Assembly (NCBI GenBank): GCA_977017575.1
Contig: CDRNVI010000020.1
Coordinates: 434,001-498,000 of the forward strand
Direction of reading: 5' to 3'
DNA length: 64,000 bases
From: Paramoeba atlantica
Taxonomy: Eukaryota > Discosea
A model generated the notes under the pieces. That model searched no databases. It worked only from the letters and a program-made list of their open reading frames with translations, and was not told where the DNA came from. A program made the position numbers and the translations under genes. Below are positions 1 to 9,299 of this stretch, piece after piece. Within the stretch, counting starts at the first letter, position 1, and every line of letters starts with the position of its first letter.

Positions 1-155
1 GGGTGCAGTATGACAGATAGGGGTGCAGTATGACAGATAAGGGTGCAGTATGACAGATAAGGGTGCAGTATGACAGATAAGGGTGCAGTATGACAGATAA
101 GGGTGCATTTATGACAGATAAGGGTGCGAGTTTCTATGACAGATAAGGGTGCGGG
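1..155. repeat. 20-bp tandem repeat array, cut by window edge
   Basis: Seven head-to-tail copies of a unit that starts gggtgcag and ends gacagataa. The first five are exactly 20 bp and nearly identical. The sixth (101-121) is 21 bp and the seventh (122-146) is 25 bp, so the array decays towards its right edge and ends in a partial unit. It probably continues to the left of the window. Confidence 0.95.
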
Positions 156-164
156 TGCCGTGAC

Positions 165-477
165 ATGTTAACGGCATCCCGAGAGCGTGTTTCGACGGTG
201 GTTACCCCTGCGTTCCTGGATGTGGCTCTTAAGCTTATCGACGAGGGGTATGACCTTGTTTACGGCGTAGATAGCTGGAGCGATCTTCTGGTCTGTGATG
301 GACACAGACAAAAATCTTCTTCGACCCCGAAATCGACAGCAACTGGAAGCCGCTATTGAGGGGTCTTTCCTTAAATTGAAACAGACCCACTCTGCAACGG
401 TTCAGAAAACGTTGAAGAGTTTCAGGAAGCGTTGTGAAATTGTTATTAGTCGGAACGGGGGGCACTGTGGTTACTAA
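165..477 (+). pseudogene. unrecognised ORF fragment in two overlapping frames
   Basis: Two overlapping short open frames (165-359 and 295-477) lie directly after the tandem array. The first reads like real protein (VVTPAFLDVALKLIDEGYDL) and the second continues with a basic, Lys/Arg/Gln-rich stretch, which suggests one former coding region with a frame change around 290-330. I recognise no domain. It could be the tail of a transposon gene. Confidence 0.25.
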
Positions 478-1450
478 TTGTCTTTTGCAATGCAAATTAA
501 AGAAATTATTGACACCACTAAAGTATTGCAATATGTGTTTTTGACCCTTACATGAAAGGGGGGTACCCCCCAAACCCCGGGAGCTACCTATCCTAAAGCA
601 TATAACTCTGTGAGAGCTATCCAATGCGCTATTATTTTCCAAAATTGGACAACTTTTACGAATTTTAGACTTTCTTCCGAATTTCCTCAAGCGCTTGTGC
701 AAATACGCGGCAGTCCCCATGTTGATATCGAATCGTATACACCCCTCAAAGGATAGCAGTCCCCCCCTTAATTTTCGTACAGGTGGAGTTGAGAGCTCAT
801 CTTTTTTTAAGAATGTGCAGAATAAAAAAGTAGAGCGTTTCCCACTATTTTTAGCTCAGTTTAGTTCGCATAAAACCAAACGCCGGGTTGGGGTCAAAAA
901 AAAATATTACATGGATTTTTGACAATTTTTTCTCCAAAAATTGACAATTTTTTCATGAAAGAAACTCTAAAGTGCATCGAAACCGTCAATTTAGTAACCT
1001 GTGTGATCCTTACACTATCTTACACACGTTTTCTACAGAATCTATATTTTCGTAATTTTTCACTTATTTTCACACAGTTTTTTTGTCATTTTTTAGTATT
1101 TTTGCCACTTTGCTGATGAACAGTAACTTATTGCACTCCATAACAATTTTTACACGCATATCATAAGTAATAGGTCCATAGTGAAGGTTCCGAGGCCGAG
1201 AGAAATGTTTTGTCATTGGTTAAAAGGATGAATATCGGGCATAAACTTATTTTTTTAGGAAATAGTATGGTGCTTCGTCAAAATGGCGATTTTCGACCAG
1301 TATTTTTAATCTCTTTTCTTTCTCTTGAGTTTTTTCACGCTGATTCCTTCGGCAAACATACGACAAATTTCGAGATCTATCGAATGCCGAAGGAATTAGG
1401 TTAAAAGCTTGCACGACGCAAAAACGAAGGGGGGGGGGGAGTGTTATCCT
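478..1450. other. gene-free AT-rich spacer
   Basis: No supportable gene. It holds one copy (about 590-662) of a short dispersed repeat around a core GCTATTATTTTCCAAAA, seen again at about 5745-5785 (reverse complement) and 8505-8560. The rest is T-rich with a G run at 1427-1440. Confidence 0.6.
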
Positions 1451-1905
1451 TTAAGGGGTGTATGCCACTAATGCCGCAGGGATGTTGTCGCCGACTGCCA
1501 AATTTCCTTCGGATTTCCACAGGACACCCATTTTCATGGAGTTCCGAATCCAATCCAGAAATGCTAACAGCAGATCGTTCTTCCTGTGTTCGTCTTGATG
1601 GTACCGGGGGGCATTCCTCTCGGACGCCCCTACCCCAAAGCAGCGGCAAAGATGAGCGTCAAATTCTAGGAAACTACGATCCCGCGCGCCCACCGGGCCC
1701 TTGATAAAAATACCGTTTGTTCTCAGCTCTAGGGGCTCGAATGTTCCCTTCTCCCTACCTTCCACCCGCTCCATAGCACTTGAATAGGAGTCGAAAGGTA
1801 ACTTCTCTAGGCAATGAACCGTTACGTTCGTCGGAGGAAGAGTGAGCTCGCCGAACTTTCCGTAGTCGAATATCATAGACATCTTTTCTTTTGCACCTTC
1901 TTAAC

Positions 1906-3983
1906 ATGTGGTAAACTAACCAATAAACCACCAAATAAACCATTTCACTGAGCGGTAAACCATGTTGGTTCGCCGCTAAACGATGTATGATAATAACAAT
2001 ATTACATGATTTGAATAGCTACGTTGGAAGGTATACCATAAAACAATATTATGACTCGCATCAGGAGCCGAGAATAACATGCGCACATGCCATAAAAGAA
2101 TATTATGACTCGCATCAGGAGCTGAGAATAACATGCATACAGGACTCGCGTACCGCATGCATACAGGACTCGCATCAGGAGTTGAGAATAACATGCATAG
2201 TTTAATTAGTAGAGGTGAAAGGATGCTTATCCTGAGCGAAATTTGAGTCGAGGGGGCGAAAAAGTGAGTTGAGGAGTGGAAGGAGTCGAGATCTCGCATT
2301 CCGCGCATAAATGCTTCCTCACATATTTTTCATTGGTTTATGATGTAAGAAAAGAAACACGAATATACGAATAAAATCTAATAGACTGTAGTGTAACAAA
2401 AAAAATACTAAACGTGGCTATTTTCATCATTATTCTGAATTGACAGAGATACTTGGAGGACAACTTCAAGGACTTACACGACACTGGTTTAAACCACAGA
2501 ACCCAGTTCCGACGTCAATACATAGTGCATAATAGTACAATAAACCGTTGCTGTGGACGAAAAAAGTATTTCACTTGTTGAATGCTGAGAAAAAACCAGA
2601 GAAAAATATCTCAGATACGGAGAAGAAATACCATAAATCGGAGCTCTGGACGTACGAATATTACCGCAATATTACCACATATTGTGACTCGCAACTTATC
2701 CTTGGCAATATTGTTGAGTAAGTGACCTACACAAGGAAGGAGCACAATCTGAGGCTGCGTCATTATAAAGCTGGCATAAAAGGCGTTCCAGTCAGAATCG
2801 CCCAGCGGGGTAATGCTTTCAAACGCCTGTCTCAATGCGTCATGTGCTTCTTTTCTAGCTATGTGATTAACGGCGCATCCATCAGCAACCAGGTACGCAA
2901 GCTTCGCTATTCTAGTCCTTTGAAGACATCGCTGAAGCTCTGAAACAAGTATCTCTGCCGTGTCTTTCCCATTAAAGGCGCCAAACTTTGGATGATACAT
3001 TGGTGGAGTCAGCCACCGGTGCGACCCCACATAAATAACAGCAACCAAGACATGTTCGTGCAGCACGGAGTCGATTCCAGCATCAATCGCAAGCCCAAAT
3101 ATCTCGTGATCGTCTATGGTCTCGCGAATGTTTACCCACACACAATGTGCAAGAATTCTCACGTCATGTTGAATAGTGCGCACGTCCTTGGGGAAAACAT
3201 TTATCATTTTTGCCTTTGAAACCTCGGGACGCGCCTCCTCGTACTTGCGGAATTAACGAATACAGACAGAGAGAGGGATAGGAGTTGTAGAAATTAATTG
3301 GGGGAAAATCGTATGCGCAAACTGGGAGGCCGTAATTTCGGTACCTACATCGGGCGTTTCTGACGGCACACGAGCGTCCAGAGCACTACATACTTTTGTG
3401 TGGGTTGTCAGCGCAGATTGCGTTGATGTGTGAGAAGTGTGTCCACATTTCTTGCACTTCAAGTGCACGTGCTGCTGCATTTGGTCTCGCATTGAAACAT
3501 CACTATGATCGTGTTTTTTTGCCATGCACTCGGCATTTTTCATGGAGCATAGTTCGTCTTGCGAGTTGGCAAGGACCGTTGGGCTGGTCAGGAGAGAGTG
3601 GCCTCGACGAATTCGCTGTTTTGGACCTTCTTTGGGTCTACTTCGACTTCTCAGAAGCTCTGTTGCTGCATGAGCAGCTGCTGGAGTCGGCGACGCTGCT
3701 AAAACTTCTTCGAGTCTACTGTCTGCATCACGTCGGTCCTTCCGAGTCGACAGTCGTGATAATTCAGTGACAGGTGTTTCCTCATTACGGGTACTTGAAA
3801 CTGGGGCTTCAAGCTCACCAGGTGTATATTATTGTTTTCTCTTTCTAGCCATAGGAAAGGAAAGAAGGGTAAAAACAATCCGTGTGTGTTGTAATGTGAA
3901 AATATTGTGAAGAAATGATAGAGTATTAAGTGGTTAACGGTAAATAAACCATAGTTTATTGGTTCATTTACCACGTAGGTATG
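1906..3983 (-). mobile_element. hAT-like DNA transposon with TIRs and 7-8 bp TSD
   Basis: The ends are imperfect inverted repeats: gtggtaaa followed two bases later by aaccaataaac at 1908-1930, with its counterpart near 3940-3975. TCTTAAC flanks both sides (1899-1905 and 3984-3990), and the eighth base differs (A/G). An 8-bp duplication is the hAT signature. Inside is a minus-strand transposase remnant (2611-3543). The left third (1976-2210) contains GC-poor tandem repeats with the core tatgactcgcatcaggag. A related copy on the opposite strand lies at 30.85-32.0 kb. Confidence 0.7.
2611..3543 (-). pseudogene. hAT-like transposase, broken
   Basis: Two minus-strand frames. The upstream one (3253-3543) holds a BED/C2H2-like finger, CKKCGHTSHTSTQSALTTH, ending in a further Cys. 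The downstream one (2611-3207) holds the catalytic-domain part, with VADGCAVNH and the hAT-typical C-x-x-H-L-L-N segment (CVGHLLNNIAKDKL). Between and around them are stops. The plus-strand ORFs at 31135-31930 align with both parts (CRRCAEVF finger; LIVDGAAVNRVARQEA), showing one family. Both copies look incapable of making a full protein. Confidence 0.65.
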
Positions 3984-4126
3984 TCTTAACGACTCCCTTC
4001 CACATTTCCCCTCGGGGCACCTTATCCGAAGACCAGAGAACTGCAATCGTGTCACCAACATCTACCTCGACGATAAACTTTCTGATACGGGAGTTTGAAA
4101 GTGCGGTGGGAAGATCGGGCATAGTG

Positions 4127-4512
4127 CGCTAATTACTCACTGTGTCCCCCCGACACAGTAACTGGTCATGGGCACCTTAAACTGGACAGTGGTTTAGAAA
4201 TAGGATTGTAGTAGAATAAAACTAGCAGTGAATTTCTAAAAATAGATATTTGGTGCACTGGATATGGTATTCAATCAAGTGCAAACAGAGACGTTCTCGA
4301 AACTTTTTATTATTCTCTTTGTATGCTAAGCAGCATGTTATGAGTAAATTGAACCTTTGTCCAAAAAATACATTAAACACGCAAAATGTAGCGTACAGTG
4401 CAGTAGTACGCATTCATTCAAAGGTATGTTTTCAACATAACGTTTTTTCAATACACTAAAATTCAATCCCTTTTTCCCGCCTCTTTTAGTCTCCCTTCCC
4501 TTTCCCTTCCCC
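4127..4512. other. spacer with foldback and SL acceptor region
   Basis: It contains a small foldback at about 4138-4160 (ACTGTGTC and GACACAGT around a C run) and, at 4180-4193, a terminal-repeat-like end CTGGACAGTGGTT followed by TA. That end matches the termini of elements ending at 49553 and 63211. The last 70 bases are the pyrimidine-rich leader of the next gene. Confidence 0.5.
4462..4512 (+). promoter_or_regulatory. likely SL trans-splice acceptor
   Basis: A long pyrimidine tract (cctcttttAG at about 4484-4490, then more pyrimidines) runs straight into the ATG at 4513. In trypanosome-type genomes a pyrimidine tract and the next AG receive the capped spliced leader. Similar arrangements precede the ATGs at 7324 (gcAG), 25763 (tttttttAG), 42582 (ctttgAG) and 50833 (cactAG). 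Confidence 0.55.
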
Positions 4513-5358
4513 ATGGCTGGCGGTCCCGGACCCTGTCTCGCTGCCTTAGAACTCCAACTCATTGACGCGAACCTCCGACTCTACCCCCAACGTGTCCATG
4601 AACGCTCCTTCTCCGCTTTCGAAGCCAGTGGTATGATTCTACTCCAAAAAAACGGCAACTATCATCACAATCTCAACAACAACAACAACAACAACCCAGA
4701 AAATCCCTCCCCTCCCCCCATCACCTCCCCGGACCCCACCCTCCACGACCTCCACGTCACCTCCTTCACCCATCTCCAATCCATCCACCCCCTCCCCCCC
4801 TCCGACCCTCCCACCTACCAACTCTACCCCCGACGCACCCGCACCACCCGCGCCTTCGAGGCCGTCCTCTCCCTCTGCGCCCTCCCCCACTCCCCCTTCA
4901 CCCTCTCCGACCGCTACGACCCGGTCGAGTGCAAGTTCCTTCTACGCTCCAAAGAGATGGACACCCTACGGGAGTACAACGCCACCAACCCGTTCGGGTA
5001 CACCCAGCACAACGCGATCCACTTCGACGGCATCCTCACCTCCCCCCACCACAGGGCCGTGGCCTTCGTGATGGGGCTCCTCGGCGGCACGGGGGGGCTC
5101 GCGGGGGTCCAGGCCCTGTGTCTCCCCCACCAGTACGTGGACTTCATCAAGTTCTGGACCACGAAGGTGCACAAGGACAACAGGGGGGCCGCGGGGCGGT
5201 ATGAGGCCATGTTTGCCCTGTGCAGGGACCGCCCCTGGTTGGTGGTGGCCACGGAGGGGGGGGCGACGCGGGAGGTGGTGCGGCAGTGTGGGGAGAGGGG
5301 GGTGGGGGTGATGCAGAGGGTGAGGGGGGGGTGTATGAGGTTTGGGTTTGTGAGGTGA
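4513..5358 (+). CDS. unrecognised 281-residue host protein
   Basis: A complete ORF with a clear ATG right after the pyrimidine tract and a TGA end. I recognise no family. Residues about 50-60 are an Asn run and 61-100 are Pro/Thr/Ser-rich low complexity. From about residue 110 the sequence looks globular: RRTRTTRAFEAVLSLCALP, then FGYTQHNAIHFDGIL, then a Gly-rich helix MGLLGGTGGLAGVQ and a basic C-terminus. A mitochondrial protein is possible but unproven. The coding strand is extremely C-rich up to about 5050 and then G-rich to the end, a switch shared with other housekeeping genes here. Neither neighbour helps with function. Confidence 0.7.
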   Translation: MAGGPGPCLAALELQLIDANLRLYPQRVHERSFSAFEASGMILLQKNGNYHHNLNNNNNNNPENPSPPPITSPDPTLHDLHVTSFTHLQSIHPLPPSDPPTYQLYPRRTRTTRAFEAVLSLCALPHSPFTLSDRYDPVECKFLLRSKEMDTLREYNATNPFGYTQHNAIHFDGILTSPHHRAVAFVMGLLGGTGGLAGVQALCLPHQYVDFIKFWTTKVHKDNRGAAGRYEAMFALCRDRPWLVVATEGGATREVVRQCGERGVGVMQRVRGGCMRFGFVR

Positions 5359-6207
5359 GAGGGGGGAGGGGGCGGGGGCGGGGGTCGGAAACGTGCGTTG
5401 CGCGCGCTTTGTGACGGAGTAGGATCCGTACGAGGTGGGACGCTACGGTGTATTCACTATGGGTAAAGTAAAATATTGCCGTCGGGTACGAATACAAAAG
5501 GGTGTAGCATAGGTGTTTTTTGTATCCTGACTAGTAACCTGCTTTTTTGACGATTTTTTCTTCCGATCCTGTGCTATTGAAAAGTGAACTGATGTTCCTT
5601 TTTTGCTTTTCATTTCTCCTTCTTTGTGTAATCCTGAACTTTTTTTCCTGATATTAATCCAGGCACAAAGGGGCGAGGGAGGTGCGAAACAACATACAAG
5701 AGTAAAAATTCCATGGTGCGGGGGTCTAAAAATCGTAAAACGGTCCAATTTTGGAAAATAATAGCGCTTTCAAGAGCTCTCGCAACGTTGCATGTTTTAG
5801 GATGGGCAGTTTTCGGTGGGAAAAATCAGGGATTTCAAAAAATGCCGATTTTCGCGTGAAAATGGGGTCATTTTTGCGTATTTTCGCTCAAAAAGCACTG
5901 AGATTTTTTTATCGGAAATCACTTTTAAAACCGTATTTGTCCAGGAGGGGTCTTCCTCACTGCCTTCCACCCTCATCCAAGGGGATCCTCTGGGTAGTGC
6001 TGGGTAACACCGAGTACCACTGGATAACACAGAGTAGCACTATGTAACACTGGGTAGCATCGGGTAGCTGAGTACACCATGTGAGTTTCGGGAGCCACTT
6101 AATCTCGCCGAATTAACCTTAGTAAGCGAGTTGGATGCCGTAACTCCCTCAATAAAGTACTAAAAAGGTTCTACTAAAGTCTTTATTAACGTTTTCTTGT
6201 TTTCTAC
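5359..6207. other. intergenic spacer with dispersed repeats
   Basis: No gene. It carries the reverse complement of the GCTATTATTTTCCAAAA repeat (about 5745-5785). At 5997-6065 there is a short array of GGGTAACAC / GGGTAGCA words, the reverse complement of the TACCCAGTG words at 45.1, 45.87, 58.13 and 62.33 kb. Confidence 0.5.
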
Positions 6208-6801
6208 ATGTTCCTTACAAAGTTTTTTTCATCCGACACAAAATACACGGCCTCCCGTTTGGGCAGAGTTCGTGCGTCCCTACCGCAGGAATATCTCTTT
6301 GCGCAGCTCATAGAGAAGATCCGTAATCCTCATCCCAGTTGGGAGACTAACACAGTTGTGTGTGAGTGGCAAGGTGTTGTTTGTGTTGAGGATTCCAAAG
6401 TCGCTGGTATTTATTGGCGCAATAAAGGACTTCTTGGCACTCTTCAATGGAGATGTCTGCCGCCTACCCTCGCGGATTTAAATCTCTCGTGGAACGAGCT
6501 TACGGGTCTTATTCCATTAGACGAACTCCCTCAAGGATTAGTAAAGTTTCGAATTGGGAATAATAAGTTTTACGGCGAGCAAACTTTTCATAGGCTTCCA
6601 TCCATGTTGAGCGAATTTTGTGTGAATGACAACGACTTTGAAGGGGTGGTAGATTTCGCTTCCCTCCCTAAGGACTTGACGTATCTTGACCTAAAGTGGA
6701 ATGCTAGACTTAGAGGTGATCTTGTACGGTCGGATCTGCCACACAACCTGCAAATTACTTTTTGCGTTTTTATTACAGGTACACAGATTCAAGAGCTTTG
6801 A
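6208..6801 (+). CDS. LRR protein with plant-type N-terminal cap
   Basis: 197 residues, the shortest whole-looking family member. After SRLGRVRASLPQEY comes the cap: a helix, then PSWETNTVVCEWQGVVC, like the LRRNT_2 cap of plant LRR proteins (two Cys around W-x-G-V). About four LRRs of the form LP-x2-L-x2-L-x2-N-x-F/L-x-G follow. It ends with GTQIQEL, matching the closing motif of its relatives (SGTKLTIR, EGTQIKIL), so the 3' end is probably genuine. No signal peptide or membrane span is evident. Function unknown; LRR arrays usually bind proteins. Confidence 0.75.
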   Translation: MFLTKFFSSDTKYTASRLGRVRASLPQEYLFAQLIEKIRNPHPSWETNTVVCEWQGVVCVEDSKVAGIYWRNKGLLGTLQWRCLPPTLADLNLSWNELTGLIPLDELPQGLVKFRIGNNKFYGEQTFHRLPSMLSEFCVNDNDFEGVVDFASLPKDLTYLDLKWNARLRGDLVRSDLPHNLQITFCVFITGTQIQEL

Positions 6802-7323
6802 TTCTGTTAATTCTCATATTATATCATATAGTGGCGCTATACTATGTCAGTAGTATAGCCCTGTATAGTGCGGGCCAAACGTTTCTTCCCTCTAAAAAAG
6901 TGCGTTTCTTTATCGCTTTTTCGTGATTTTTGTTCTCGTAGTGCGATAAGCATACCTTTTTTATGGCGGGATCTCGATGATTACTCCTGAGAAGCCAAAA
7001 AATGAACAAAATAAACGCAATTTGGTCCTTATAAATAATTAAGGCCTCATATTAATATGAGTGGCTACTTTGTTTATGTATCGTGCTGTTGATTCTTATC
7101 AATTTTTTTATCAATATGAGATTGGTGGCATGAAAGTTAACATACCTGTAACAGGATACATGCCGGGGGTATGTTATCATGTAACACCGTTTACATGCAG
7201 GTGAGACCTCGGTGAAACCTCGCGAAACCTATTACAATAACTTCAATAGTGTGCCACTATAGTGCACCATTGCATACAGACGACCACTTGATTTGAATTT
7301 TTTAAAAAAAGCATTTTCTGCAG
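6802..7323. other. AT-rich spacer with a palindromic transposon motif
   Basis: No gene. At 7155-7179 lies one copy of a palindrome (a TAACATACC-like arm, a G run, then GTATGTTA) that recurs in inverted-repeat elements at 32057, 35786, 36063 and 52156. The last bases before 7324 end in gcAG, a likely SL acceptor. Confidence 0.5.
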
Positions 7324-8007
7324 ATGGACGATACAGTTCCGAATTTGTCATATTCACGTGCCGCAAAGGTAAGAGGAAACTTGCCACAGGAATTCGAACT
7401 GGCACAATTGATCAAGGATATTGAAAATCCGCTTCCCTCATGGAACACCTCTACCCCTGCGTGCAAGTGGAAAGGAGTTGTCTGCACCGATGGCATACAC
7501 ATCTCCAAGATTCGTTGGAGTCGGAGAACAACATTGCCGCCACATCTAAGAACAAGGTCTCTTTGCGGCAACGGTTTTTCCGGTAGGCTTCATTTGCAAC
7601 ATTTGCCGCAATCCTTGGAGACCCTTGATGTTTCTATAAATCGAGCACATGGAAGTGTGGACTTAACTCGTCTTCCGCATGGCTTAACACTCCTTTATCT
7701 CAATAAAAACATGCTTTCGGGAAACGTAGTGTTTGATTGCTTGCCACAGACTATGAAATATCTCAACTTAGGAAACAATCAGTTTACAGGGTGTCTAGAT
7801 TTTCGTCATTTACCATTAACATTGGCAAAGTTATACTGCAACGACAATAAATTTAATGCTATAGTTCGGTTCCATAGCCTTCCCCTGAGTATGGTATTCC
7901 TCCAGCTTCGAAATAATCCTGAGCTGCAGGGTGTTCTTGAGAAATCTAGTTTTCCTGCGACTGGGACTGAGATTAATATCAGTGGTACAAAACTCACAAT
8001 CCGGTAG
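7324..8007 (+). CDS. LRR protein, MDD subfamily
   Basis: 227 residues from an ATG directly after AG. The N-terminus carries SRAAKVRGNLPQEFELAQL, shared almost word for word with the genes at 39764 and 41686. The cap WNTSTPACKWKGVVC follows, then about six 23-24-residue LRRs with the frame LP-x-SL-x2-L-x-V/L-x2-N-x4-G-x-V/L-D-L. Charged or polar residues are spread over the variable positions. The protein ends SGTKLTIR. With no signal or anchor visible, a cytosolic or unconventionally exported protein is the plain reading. This gene and the one at 41686 probably diverged recently. Confidence 0.8.
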   Translation: MDDTVPNLSYSRAAKVRGNLPQEFELAQLIKDIENPLPSWNTSTPACKWKGVVCTDGIHISKIRWSRRTTLPPHLRTRSLCGNGFSGRLHLQHLPQSLETLDVSINRAHGSVDLTRLPHGLTLLYLNKNMLSGNVVFDCLPQTMKYLNLGNNQFTGCLDFRHLPLTLAKLYCNDNKFNAIVRFHSLPLSMVFLQLRNNPELQGVLEKSSFPATGTEINISGTKLTIR

Positions 8008-8939
8008 GTATGCTAGACTGAATAATTTACATGCTGATTTACCGTCGAAGTTTTTATCAACAGAATAACAATTAGCGGAATAAAATTTTTCTGATTTATT
8101 TTCCCAAAATCTTTCCAAAACTTTTCATCTTTATACAAAAAAACGAGATAAATAAACGAGAATTTACAAGATAGATGTGGTGAAACGTTTCACCAAAGCG
8201 ATGAATCACGTTTAGCGATGAATCATGTTTAGTTTGTAAATAATTATAAAGTTTTACTGGGTTTTTCCACTACTTCTTTACGTCGCCCTGGTTTTTTTCC
8301 CTTTGTAAACCCATTACTTGGAAGAAGACCGCACAGACGATAGTGTTGGAGGCAATGAAGGGGACGATGAGGCTAACGAGATCAGTTAGAGCTTGAAGTG
8401 AGTTAAAAACGTCAAGTTTTTCTAGAAAGTTGCAAAAATATGCAAAAACATTACTCTAAAATGCGTTGTGTGTAAAAGCACGAGAAACGATATAGATTCC
8501 ACAAAAGGGCTATGTGAGAGCTCTCGAATGGGCTATTATTTTCCAAAATATGTAAAAACGTTTTACATACATGTATTTTAGACCCCACCCCATATTTACA
8601 ACTGTAACTGCAATCGAAAATCAATAACTGCAATCTGTTGTAACTGCAATCGAAAAGCCAAAAAGTGAAAGATAACCAGGGGGTGGTGTAACAGATAACG
8701 AGTGGGGTACCGTACTTTTTGTTCCCTTTTTTTCAATAATTGAGGGTAGAACGGTATACAGTGGTTTCAGTTGATCCTGTCCCCCCTCGGAATTTTGACT
8801 TTTTTTAACTCATCTTTGCAGCATTGGAGATATCTCGTTCCCCTAGCAAAGAGCTTTGCCGCCTTTTTTTTATAGAGACCCCCTGGTGCCCCCTCGGTGA
8901 CCCGAAAGTTGACCAAAAAAAATGACATCTTTTTACCTA
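8008..8939. other. repeat-rich spacer
   Basis: No gene. It holds the third copy of the GCTATTATTTTCCAAAA repeat (about 8505-8560) and, at about 8753-8930, a repeat that starts gtatacagtggtttcagtt and contains ttcccctagcaaagagc. The reverse complement of that repeat is at 14105-14284, and a shorter relative is at about 32555-32625. Confidence 0.6.
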
Positions 8940-9288
8940 AAGGGGGGGTTCGTCTATTATTAACAACCATCTATTATTAACAATGGTATTATTTCATCTA
9001 TTATTAACATTCATCTATTATGAACAAGAATTAATTTCCTTCACTTTTCGCAGCTTCCTTAAAGGAAAATTCGCTAAAACCAACTTTCACGGAGCGTTTT
9101 TTCGTAAAAGTGGTGTTATTCGTGGGGAAAGGGTAGGAAACAAGCCTAAAACAAGCCTGAAAGGTCGATTGTTAATAATAGATGAAAAGTTGATCTATTA
9201 TTGAAAAGGTGGGTATTATTTCATCTATTATTAACAAATCGTCTATTATTAACAAACAAGTTTGTTAATAATTGACGAACCCCCCCTT
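8940..9288. mobile_element. MITE with 25-bp TIRs and subterminal repeats
   Basis: The left end GGGGGGGTTCGTCTATTATT (from about 8941) matches the reverse complement of the right end (about 9261-9287, TTAATAATTGACGAACCCCC). The word TCTATTATTAACAA recurs at least six times in both orientations inside, like transposase-binding subterminal repeats. There is no coding capacity. It abuts the 5'-truncated LINE that begins at about 9300. Confidence 0.75.
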
Positions 9289-9299
9289 TATGAAAAATA

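Larger units (their letters stand above)
1451..4126 (-). pseudogene. unrecognised gene split by a hAT-like transposon
   Basis: On the minus strand a short open frame runs from an ATG at 4126 and reads MPDLPTALSNSRIRKF, then VGDTIAVLWSSDKVPRGEMW, up to about 3984. A second frame resumes at about 1898 and runs to 1451, with MSMIFDYGKFGELTLPP near its start. The gap is filled by the hAT-like element at 1906-3983, whose 7-bp target duplication TCTTAAC lies at both edges. The W-x-G-V and D-Y-G pattern is reminiscent of a Tudor/SH3-like fold, but I do not recognise the family. Frames on the two sides do not match after removal of the insert, so the gene looks dead. It could itself belong to an older mobile element. 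Confidence 0.5.

Noticed and set aside
1-155. CRISPR-like array
   Set aside because: Units are directly adjacent with no spacers, and the genome is eukaryotic. It is a simple tandem repeat.
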